This document shows, in pieces, positions 51,300-59,935 of a stretch of DNA of 64,000 nt. A model generated the notes under the pieces. The model was given only the letters and a program-made list of their open reading frames with translations. It did not search any database and was not told the DNA's origin. Each line of letters starts with the position of its first letter. Position 1 is the first letter of the stretch. This DNA comes from Amyloporia xantha (taxonomy: Eukaryota; Basidiomycota; Agaricomycetes; Polyporales; Adustoporiaceae). The stretch is taken from positions 434,001-498,000 of the forward strand of contig JAYKKR010000029.1 in the NCBI GenBank assembly GCA_036971615.1, given 5' to 3'. Both the position numbers and the translations under genes were made by a program.

Positions 51300-53517
51300 T
51301 CAGGCAGCGGGGTGGGCACGGCCTTGCCTGGCCGCGGCGAAACAATGCGCCTCGCCGTGCCGCATATCGCGACGACGCTCGGGGGCGCAATCCCACAAGG
51401 AGTGGAAGTATACCGTGGAGGGAGAGTCTATGAGAGCCGGAAACGACATTTCGGGGAAGGGCTCGCAGCGTGGGACCGGGTCTGGCTTGTACGGAGCTGG
51501 GCGTCACAGAAATAGCATCAGAATATTGCGAGGGAGAATGGAAGGCGGAGAGACGTACCCTCGAACCGCCCCTCGCGTATCGCTTCCATGTCCAGCTCGG
51601 CAAAGTATGGGTGGTCGAGCACTCCCTGTGCGGAGAGCCTCGTTTCCGGATTTTCGTCAAACATCTGCGAGACGAATGGGGTCAGTGGGCAGAACAGTTT
51701 GAACCTGGTCAGGCAGCCAACTGTACCTTGTAGAGAAGATCCCTCGCCTGAGGATCAACAATCGTCTTGTCCAGGCGCATCCTGTGCATTACCTTCCTGA
51801 GGGTCTCCAACGAGTCATAGGCCTCAGACGCTCCTCCCGAAATGATCTCCCAGAAACACACGCCGAGCGCGAACACGTCCGCCTTGTAGCCGTAGCCCAC
51901 CGTTTTCCGCGTGGGGCCTATCGACTCTGGGGCAAAGTAGCCCGAGGTGCCGTAGCACTCGAATGCGCGTGCGGCCTCGAACGGAGTAGCGGGGTCGGGG
52001 AAGTGGGCGGTGCCAAAGTCGCCGAGGACGAGCTTGCCGGTGCAGTCTAGCATGACGTTGCTTGGCTTCAGGTCGCGGTGGAACGCGCCGACGCGGTAAT
52101 GCATGTCGAAGAGCGCGAGAGCCTGAGAATAAAGTCGGTGGTGAGTAAGGGACGCGATGAGCGCGCCAGCGGACGTACCACTTGTGCACAGTACAGCTTG
52201 GCTTCATATGGGTCGAGGGGGGCGTCTCCCAGTCTGCTATCCAGCGTGCGCGAGTAGTATCTCTGCGAGGCGGCTCGTAAGCACACCGAGAGCGGGACAC
52301 GACACGCCGAACGCACGCACCATGACGAAGTACACGTTCTCCTGGTCCTCCCAGCACGAGAGCATATGCGCCAGGAACGGACTCGGCACGCCCGCAATCT
52401 CGCTCCCGCGCTCCGACCAGCCTCCCGCGCCTCCATCGGCCTGCATGCCCCCCACCGCCATCGCCATCACCCGCATCTCGTTCTCCAGCAACAGAGCGGG
52501 GTCCTTCACCGTCGCATACGAGCCCTTGTGGAACACCTTGATCGCCACCGGCAGCCCGTCCTCCGTCTCCGCGAGGAACACGAATCCGAAGCTGCCCATG
52601 CCCAGCAGGCCGAAGACGCGGTACTTGGTATGTGCGTTGGAGAAGATCCCGTCGGGCGCCCGGTCGGCGGCGAGCGGGAGCGAGGTCGTCCATACGTCGT
52701 GGTCGTACCCGTTGTCGATGTCCTCTCTGTAGGCGTCGGATTCGGGATCCTCGGAAGGGTCGACGGCCGTAGAGGTGCTGTGGCGGCGGGTGCGGACAGA
52801 GCCACAGTCGGTGGACCCAGAGTAGCGAGTGCCGGGGAGACGGAAGGGAGCCGGGACTTCAGACGGGGGCTTATTGGGTGTAGGAGGGTGGAAGATGGAG
52901 CTCTGCGCATCGTCGTGAGCAGATGTGGCGTCGGAGATGGGACTGTCTGCGGGCGCAGAATCGGTTTGTGTGCTGAGGGGAGACACGGCGGAAGGGGGAG
53001 GGGAGGGGTCCGATACTGTACCAAGTGTTGGAGGCTGGTGGACTCCTTCAATTTTGCGCTCAACATCTGAAGTCGCTTCTGTGGGAACGTTGGTGGCGGA
53101 GTCAAGGCACCATCGAAGTTTAGCCAAGAACATGCATGCACGGCGGAGAAACACGGTGCAGAGCTTCAGAGATGCGTAGCACAGACGTAGAGAAGGCAAG
53201 CGGAAGCTGGTCGTGTATATTCCAACCGACGATATCATAGCCACACCGAAGAAACGGCATTTGGTGCTTTCAGTGTGCCTCGATTCTGTGTTAGATTCAT
53301 GCCCTTGTATTGTGGCGCGTGATGTGCCACGGTGCTCTGGAAATAGAGCGGACGAGTAGGTGGGCACCGGTTCTTGTTTGTGGATGGCATTCCGTACAAA
53401 GGCGACTACCTTGTGTCGAAAACCGGCCGAGGCAGAAACGTCGGGCATGGGCTCGAGCGTTGCGGCGGGGAAGCCAGTTCCGGAGGAGACGGCGAATATG
53501 TGGGCCAAGGACAACAT
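51300..53517 (-). CDS. Serine/threonine protein kinase with long Pro/Ser-rich N-terminus
   Basis: The first ATG of the open frame is at 53517 (MLSLAHIFAVSSGTGF); a downstream ATG at 53133 (MFLAKLRWCL) is an alternative start. A disordered stretch rich in Pro, Ser and Thr follows (about residues 130-260). The kinase domain begins YRVFGLLGMGSFGFVFLAE (glycine loop) and VAIKVFHKGS (ATP Lys). Then LLENEMRVMAM, FLAHMLSCWEDQENVYFVM, the catalytic loop GAFHRDLKPSNVML, the DFG loop LVLGDFGTAHF, the APE equivalent FAPESIG, and KADVFALGVCFWEIISGG. The C-terminal lobe ends MFDENPETRLSAQGVLDHPY. A last exon, joined through an intron from about 51,560 to 51,500, reads APYKPDPVPRCEPFPEMSFP and ends GRAHPAA at 51300. 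It is an active-looking kinase; the sub-family is not clear. A retroelement sits 451 bp upstream of the ATG. Confidence 0.88.
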
Positions 53518-53953
53518 GGTGGAATGAAGGAGCACGGTGGCCCAGCATCCGTCTTTATAGGATGCGGCAGTGCCACCGACAACAATGGGGTAGACCCGCG
53601 CGAGCGTGAAGGTAGGTCAAAGCTGGAGTTACTAAGGCGGTCAAAGCTGGCGGCCACCGCATCTCGCGCTTTGCCCTCAGCACCGCGCGCGACGCGTTCT
53701 GACGAAGAGCGAGTAGAGCAGAATACGAGAAAAGAAAACCAGAGCGGGAGAAGGCCAGCTGTGTCGTGATCCTGTTGGACATTGTGCTGGCAGCCTAGGC
53801 AACCAGGGAGCTCGAGCGGTGCTGCCACCGTAATGGCACGTACTGAAATATGTGAAATCGACCTGTGTTGAGACGTCGAGGAGATATTCACGTTGTGTTC
53901 AACGTCGCAGAGTCTGGCGAAGGACAGCAGTAGCGACGTCGACAGCGGCGGCT
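53518..53953. promoter_or_regulatory. Proximal promoter of the Ser/Thr kinase
   Basis: These 436 bp lie between the kinase ATG and the left target-site duplication of the retroelement. No separate gene is supported. They keep only the proximal part of what must have been a longer upstream region before the insertion. Confidence 0.5.
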
Positions 53954-53968
53954 GAGAGCGAACAGCAC
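53954..53968. repeat. Left copy of the 15 bp target-site duplication
   Basis: GAGAGCGAACAGCAC here is repeated exactly at 55823-55837, on the other side of the poly(A)-ended element. Confidence 0.95.
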
Positions 53969-55070
53969 ACCATCGCTTCTTGGACTCGTACCACCACCTG
54001 GTCGAGTTTTTCCCACGCTTCTTTGAGGCTGGGGGGGAGTGGTCCCTCGTCCCTTGGGGCGTTGTACTCACCGCCGATGCCAGGGGAAGTGTGTCTCCGG
54101 TGTCGGTGGGCCTGGCCTAATCGTAGGTGGTCGCTGGGTGACCCGGTGGAGGAGCCCTCCCTTGGTAAAGGAGGTTTGCAAGAAGGCTACGGAAGCTCCG
54201 TCCACCACGCAGTTGGGGTCTGTTCTGACTGCACTCTGAGCACGGAGCCCTCCCTTGGTGAAGGAGGTTCGCAAGATGACTACGGAAGCTCCAGGCTCAC
54301 CCCCTTGCTCGTTGGAGGTGAGGGATCCCAAGTACGTCGTACTGTTCACACCCAATTGGGAGGCGCCTGCGGCCGCTGGTGGGAGTCTGTCAGCAGCCTT
54401 ACCTATTTGGGAGGTCTTCGGGCCGCCCCTACCCCAGGATTAAGTTTACCTGCGAACCAAGTAGGGAGATCAATTGGTCGCCCGGCTGCTGGCATTTCTC
54501 TTACTGATTACCAACTGGGAAGGCGCCTGTGGCCGCTCACGAACATGGGTACGCCCTACGCCCGAAAGGGTCCGATAAGGATAGGGGACGGTAAGATGGG
54601 GAAAGTTGTAAAAACAAGCCGACCGAAAGGACAGGCCACCCCACTCCACTTCGCCTCTGGCTAGTTGTGGACGTTAGTCGGGATAACCCAAACTCCAGAG
54701 CCAGACCCCTGCATTGCCTGAAAACTGTAGGGCATGTGGGGAGCGTCAGCGATACACATTCTGGTAGTGGCCCTGGCAAGACGGAGAGCCCTAACAGTTA
54801 TCACGGGAATCTGCGCTGGATGGCATCAGCAAACCGGCTGTGGGGTTACGGGAAGGTGATCCGGGCTCGCCACCTGGACTCAATCACTGGGCCGTAGCAG
54901 AGATAGTCTGGGAAAACCGGGTCTCTGGCTTGAGAGGTCAAAATCCTCCGTCGGTGGATCTCAGAGAAGAACTGAGTGTATCTGCTTAAGTTGTTACCAC
55001 GTCACAGGTCGTAGTCCAAGGTGTGGAGCCCAGAAATGGGATGCGGAGCCTTGCGATCTGGAAGGGTAGT

Positions 55071-55486
55071 CTGCAAGGGGCCCTTTAGACGGGCGCCACT
55101 GGACAGAAGATGACATATTGGAGTTCCTTCGGCTAAATAGCTGGGTGGCAACCTTCGAATGGGCTGAGATTTTATCTATGGCTCAAGAGGATCGTGAGGA
55201 GGGAGATTACCATTCGCTGGCGAATGCGACACTCCATGCCCACACTAACGGACGAGTGGCGGCTTGGAAGAAATTCCATGACGTACGCCACTTAGACCCG
55301 GATGCAACAGAAGCGCTTAGCGCCGAGTTCAATGAATTTACAGAATGGTACGACGTGCTCAAGGCGTCGGAGGACATTCAGAAAGAGTGGAGGGGGATCC
55401 TGGTCCAACCAGAGGATCCGGATCCCCCCTCTCCTGCACCTAGCAGACAATCGCTAGATTACGAATGGCCTGCTTCTCCGCCCTGA
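55071..55486 (+). CDS. Orphan ORF inside the retroelement
   Basis: The frame is open from a TAG at about 55,068 to the TGA at 55486. It has no ATG near its beginning; the first ATG is at about 55,178 (MAQEDREEGDYHSLANATLH). The peptide is acidic with a Pro-rich end (DPDPPSPAPSRQSLDYEWPA). It may be the remnant of an element-encoded protein. I do not recognise it. Confidence 0.35.
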
Positions 55487-55802
55487 AAACTGTAGGGGTG
55501 GAGGTGAGGGCACCAAGCGGCGAGATGCCTTACCGGGCGCCCATCCTTTACTAGCCTTAGGTGGAAGTGCCTTTGGTCGTGGGCGTGCGTGGGAGCCTCT
55601 AACCGGGGTTTCCCCCTGAGTGCGCTCCGGGGACCGGCCTTACGGGGACGGTTATGGTATGGTGTTAAGGTAGGGCGGCGTCGCCGCCCCAGGTTGCAGA
55701 CTGCTCTGGAAAGCGACCACAGTAGGGCGTGGAGCCCACAGTTCATTTATACCCGACACTCTACATGTACTTAATAGTATGGAGTATAAATTCGTAGAAT
55801 TT

Positions 55803-55822
55803 AAAAAAAAAAAAAAAAAAAA
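55803..55822 (+). repeat. A20 tail of the retroelement
   Basis: Twenty consecutive A directly before the right target-site duplication. The tract is pure, which suggests the insertion is recent. Confidence 0.95.
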
Positions 55823-55837
55823 GAGAGCGAACAGCAC
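55823..55837. repeat. Right copy of the 15 bp target-site duplication
   Basis: Exact repeat of 53954-53968, directly after the A20 tail. Confidence 0.95.
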
Positions 55838-57728
55838 CAGTCGCGTCCCACGTGACCACCGTGCTGCCTGGACGCGTCCAGTCCAAACACTCCCCCCATT
55901 TACATCGAGTAGCCAGAGTGCGATTCTCATTCCCTGCAGAGACCAGCGTTGTATCAAGTATCTCCTCTTTTCCAATATGAACGTCTTCTGCGGACAAGGT
56001 GCGCTAGCAAGTTATACTACCCAATGTGAGTTTGGGTTGCTTACCGTGGGTGTCTTCCGCAGCATTTTTCAGCCCTTCAGTACCAGCGTGGATACAAGAA
56101 GCGTGGTGTGAGATATGACAGTCATGTTTCATTGCACGTGCGTCTCATCGAGTCAATGTATGCTATGTTCCCAGTGGTACACGGCGGTACTGTTGTCAAG
56201 TCTCAAAAGGACCAGCGCAAGGCGCGATATTGTTTCTGTGCAGGGAAGCAAGATCCCTTGCTGCCGAGGTAGTTCCATGAGCTCATCCGTCTTAGCATAT
56301 AACGACCCTATTCATCATGCGAATCAGACTGATCGAACGGTCCATTACGGTTTGTCAGGAAGCGATTTGTTCGGCGGCGTGCACCGCTAAGCACGCTTCT
56401 CAGGTCTTCCACTCAAGCTGGATAACCGACGCAATATTAGCAAAGTTCCAGATCCCGATCGGAAAATATGTCCTTGACGGTTGGTGCGCATATACCCGCT
56501 ACGAAAGTATCTGACTGCCTGGGACGCAGATCGGTGTACGATAGATACGTCAAGCTCAGACGACAACCAGTTCCTTTCCCTTAGCATTTCAGATCGCTCC
56601 GAAGTTAGAACCCCCGACTTCTCTTCTCATTCTGAAGACCAGACGCTTCCGATGAAGCGATCACTGCCGCGAGAGGACGGACCTCAATCTGACCGGCGAC
56701 CATGCAAGAGAGCTCGCATCGCGGGTGGAGAACCTCAACCCAAACTGTCGCCTCTCGTCTTTCGAGCCTCTTCGGATCTCCATCGCGGTCAAACCAAAAT
56801 GAAGAAAATACCTCAACTCGACTTGCGCAAATTTGCCCTCAGAGCTGCTGGGAAGCCTACCATCTTTCAGTTCCGAAAAGTCGAAAATGAAAATACTCCG
56901 CAAAAGCTTCTGTAAGCCGCTAGCTTCCGCACGACTAAACTTCGAGCTCTGATGCCCCGTAGACACCAGAAAGGTGCGCTGTGGGACCCGCTCATTGATC
57001 CGAACCGCTGCTATCCTCGCGTCTCTGTCTCTTCTGCCTTGTCTGCTATGCACGATGTATCCGTAACCAATGCTGCCCGCTTTGTACCTGGATCGCGCTA
57101 TCTTGGCAAGGAATTTCGCTGTTTTTTCATTGAGAAGACATCAGTTCAAACTTAGGCTAACCAACGGCTGGCTGGACGTGTCCTCATTCTCCTCTTAATC
57201 TTTCGCATGGTGACTGAGTTTGGGAAGTCTTCTGAAGTTTTGCTGTTGTTTGTCTACAGTGTGCCCTTTGGTCTCGCATGTTTCGTGTCATGATTGTGTC
57301 GTGATAATTTATGTGCTCTTGCGTTCTGTGTTCAAAAACTCTGCAGAATAAATACACACTTCCCTGATGACTCTGATATTATGTACATGTGTTCACTCTT
57401 CTCATCCTAGTGTGCAGTGATTCGAGATGCCTGCATCTCATTCAGAAGTGTCTAAGCGAGAGAGTAAGGTGGTGGCAGGAATACAGGCTGAGCAAATGTC
57501 GTTCAGGTAGGAAATATGGAGAATGCGCGGCAATCATGACTGATGAGATGAGTGCCTTACTGCGCCTGCATCGTCGTCGAGCAGTTCCAGTCAGAGCGAA
57601 GCAGGTATGCCACACGTATTCTAACCTCCACTTCAGCTCGATGTGCGGATGTCCCGCATTTGAATGACAGGTACTATCCGCTCTCCTTCCATCACCATAT
57701 CATGCAAGATCCTGACTATTCCAAATAG
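55838..57728. other. Interval with a possible unrecognised gene
   Basis: The sequence just right of the insertion is the displaced distal part of the intergenic region. Possible coding pieces on the plus strand are an ATG at 55978 (MNVFCGQ, followed by a GT), a frame at 56,064-56,272 (HFSALQYQRGYKKRGVRYDS) and 56,481-56,915 (listed separately). From 57,156 to 57,425 I see nothing; 57,426-57,728 may hold the 5' exons of the F-box pseudogene C. Confidence 0.35.
56481..56915 (+). CDS. Possible terminal exon of an unrecognised basic protein
   Basis: The frame is open for 144 codons and ends at 56915 (PQKLL). It has a Ser-rich part (SSSDDNQFLSLSISDRSEV) and a basic cluster RRPCKRARIAGG that looks like a nuclear localisation signal, then MKKIPQLDLRKFALRAAGKP. 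The first ATG is at 56652 (MKRSLPRED); upstream residues would require splicing from earlier exons. Composition looks coding, but I recognise no family. Confidence 0.35.
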   Translation: MVRIYPLRKYLTAWDADRCTIDTSSSDDNQFLSLSISDRSEVRTPDFSSHSEDQTLPMKRSLPREDGPQSDRRPCKRARIAGGEPQPKLSPLVFRASSDLHRGQTKMKKIPQLDLRKFALRAAGKPTIFQFRKVENENTPQKLL

Positions 57729-59334
57729 ATTCCTTTCCTGCTACGCCTAAATGAGGACGTCTTGTGGGCCATTCTAGCCTACCTCCCCACCCGCGATGCT
57801 CTCCATCTCTCCGTCACAACTCGTGCGATCCACCTCATCGCCAAACGAAGCGCCCTCTCGACTGTAGCGATCGAAAACGCCGCCCAGTTATCGAGAATAG
57901 CCAAATACCTCCTGGGGGACATCACCGGTCGACTGCACTACGTGCGTCGTCTGGTAATCGGAGACATATACCGCCAGCCGGTATTATCCCTTTCTGACAA
58001 TCCCGCTTACTTTGGCCGTGTCCTGCGGTCGAGGATAGTCGGTCTCATGACCGGATCGCTCTCGGCTCTCGGCGTTGTACGAACAAACAGCTGTGCGGAC
58101 AAGACACAGCTGCAGAGAATACTGGAAGCGACTGTCAACCTAACTTCCCTGGAGATATCCCGGCCTGATACTATCCTCGAGAATGATCCTGACGTAGCTA
58201 GCGCGATCGCTGCTCTTCCCCGTCTTCAAAGTTTAGAGCTGCGCGAAGTCGAGCATCCAGAGGTCCTCGATTTTCTCCATTATTTGAGCAGCAGCCCGAG
58301 AAAGTTCTCGCTCTGGCACAGCTGGAATGCTACTCGCTGTGATACGGTATTGGCCAATATTACCTCTATGCAGTCGCTCCAGACCCTGTGTCTCGTCGGA
58401 AACTCCCAGCTCTCCGACTTTCATGACAACCGTACGTTGTCCCGCCACTCATGGCCCGCGGTCCGCGAGCTATCCCTGACCTGCTGCAATGTTTCCATGC
58501 CCATGGCTGCGCGTGCATTTCCCAACGTCAGGGTGCTGCGGCTGGAGCTGCTCACAAGCCGCGCGCACTGCTTCCGGGAGCCGTGCTAGCCTCGCCTGGA
58601 CCGCGTCGTCGCGTGGGCTCAAGCCTTCGAAGAGTGGCACATATCTTGCCCCGTGCGCCATCTGTCGATCACGTCCATCCTTGCCGTTCCCGCCATGAAC
58701 ACGATGGCCGGGTGCACGCCGTCCGGGAAGCCTGGTCTTGCGACGACCCTACGGGTCGTTGTGGACACGCAGCCCGTCGCGCTCGATTTCAAGATCGTGC
58801 TCGATCTCCGGACTGTGGGCTCCTTTTATACGGACCTCATCGAGGTAGCACCTATGCTTCGGAGTCTCCAGATCGAGCTCTATGCCTTCAATTGGGACCG
58901 GGGGGTGCATGACACCCTCCGCATGTGGATGGTGGGTCCTGCTACAAACAAGTCAGCCGTATCAGCTGATGGCTATCATTGCAGGAAACCATACCCTCCG
59001 TCTTGTTCTCGATGTCGAGCCTTGGCCACGTAGGGATATGGATCAATCCTACCTTGACTTTCCTTCCTGTGATTTTGAAGACAGGACGCTGCAGTGCAGC
59101 ATGGATTCCAGGACCGATATAGCTTATGGTCTCGCGTTGGTCTTGGCTAGACATATCCCATCCATGCGATCCGTGTTTGTTGGATTTGGCCGTGAATCGC
59201 CGATCGATGCTCGGGATTTTGAGTTGTTCTACGGGAATTTCTGGTGGTGGGAAGTCAAGGACAATGAGGAGCGATCGCTACATCCCATTACGCATCAGAT
59301 GGGAGAAGGACTACGAGAGCGCCTGATGAGCTGA
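57729..59334 (+). pseudogene. F-box/LRR family copy C, broken by a stop and a frameshift
   Basis: An acceptor near 57,728 opens the exon IPFLLRLNEDVLWAILAYLP and STRDALHLSVTTRAIHLIAKR-like F-box sequence. LRR pieces follow: NLTSLEISRPDTIL, ALPRLQSLELREVEHP, SWPAVRELSLTCCNVS, AFPNVRVLRLELL. At 58587-58589 the frame meets TAG where copies A and D have Trp or a related residue (FREPC-stop-PRLDRVVA), and the same frame continues with FEEWHISCPVRHLSITSILA and ATTLRVVVDTQPVALDFKIV. After the conserved intron beside MWM the next exon starts ETIPSVLFSMSSLGHVGIWI, but near 59,060 the homology changes frame to DFEDRTLQCSMDSRTDIAYG and SVFVGFGRESPIDARDF, FWWWEVKD, ending at 59334. One nonsense codon and one frameshift make it a recent pseudogene. 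Confidence 0.85.
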
Positions 59335-59935
59335 GACTTCAGATCCATATTGACGCCCAGTCAGCCGTCAGAGAGTCAGAGCATCTAGTGAACGAATGTA
59401 ACACTAATATTGGTACCATTAGCCCCATTTGTGTACAGTCAACCCCCCCTCGATGAGACAACACCCCTCGATGAGACACCTGCCTATTTTGGTTACCACC
59501 TTCCCGATTTGGCCAACATGTGGTGCTCTTACCTTGCCATCGTTTCCGTCTGCCATTTCGCCGAGCGCTACAGAGGAGCATTATCTGGAGCCACAGCTCC
59601 ATTTGGTACTAAATACGGAAAATACGCGATTATATTAGGAAAGTGTCTCATCGAGGGGGGTTGTCTCATCGAGGGGGGGTTGACTGTACATGTTTGTTGT
59701 TGCAGCATATCTATGAACACACAACAATACGTTGCGTCTCTATCTTTGCACTTCTAGGTAGGGAATTGTGCGAACGTTGTGGTGAGCTCTGTGCACTTGA
59801 ATCGGTTGGTAATAGAGCGAAATACCCACCCTGCGGCGACCAACAATCACACAATGAGTGAAGACAGACCGAGATTAGCGAAGATAAATGCTATCGACCA
59901 TAATCTGATCTGCAAGTAGCGCCTTGTATCCAAAA
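59335..59935. other. Intergenic region between convergent F-box copies, holding a MITE
   Basis: The 601 bp between pseudogene C (+) and intact copy D (-) contain the 251 bp inverted-repeat element at 59436-59686. No gene is present; the frames across it come from the element's repeats. Confidence 0.6.
59436..59686. mobile_element. Pogo/Tigger-like MITE (251 bp) with TA target-site duplication
   Basis: The element begins CAGTCAACCCCCCCTCGATG and its reverse complement ends the element (59641-59686), giving terminal inverted repeats of about 47 bp with few mismatches. Each terminus also holds a second copy of CCCCTCGATGAGACA, so the repeat is itself duplicated. TA dinucleotides lie directly outside both ends (59434-59435 and 59687-59688), as expected for Tc1/mariner-pogo elements; a CAGTC-type terminus followed by CCCTCG resembles Tigger ends. 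The 150 bp core has no coding capacity, so it is a non-autonomous MITE moved by a transposase encoded elsewhere. Confidence 0.88.

Larger units (their letters stand above)
53969..55822 (+). mobile_element. Poly(A)-tailed retroelement, non-autonomous, no reverse transcriptase seen
   Basis: A 1.85 kb segment ends in 20 uninterrupted A (55803-55822) and is flanked by a perfect 15 bp direct repeat, the signature of target-primed reverse transcription by a LINE machinery. The plus strand is the sense strand. Its 5' part (54,150-54,560) contains duplicated modules: GGAGCCCTCCCTTGGT..AAGGAGG occurs at 54,152 and 54,246, and GGCGCCTGCGGCCGCT / GGCGCCTGTGGCCGCT occurs near 54,361 and 54,520. An open frame at about 55,071-55,486 would encode an acidic protein fragment (SWVATFEWAEILSMAQEDRE, SAEFNEFTEWYDVLKASEDI) of no family known to me. 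No reverse transcriptase, endonuclease or Pol III A/B box was recognised. It may be a 5'-truncated and internally deleted LINE or a long SINE-like element that borrows LINE enzymes. Confidence 0.88.

Noticed and set aside
52366..53070. 234-codon plus-strand ORF
   Set aside because: It is antisense to the kinase gene and only reflects its codon bias; the kinase frame has all motifs.
53852..54664. 270-codon plus-strand ORF across the left end of the retroelement
   Set aside because: It crosses the integration boundary at 53968/53969, so it joins host and element sequence by chance.
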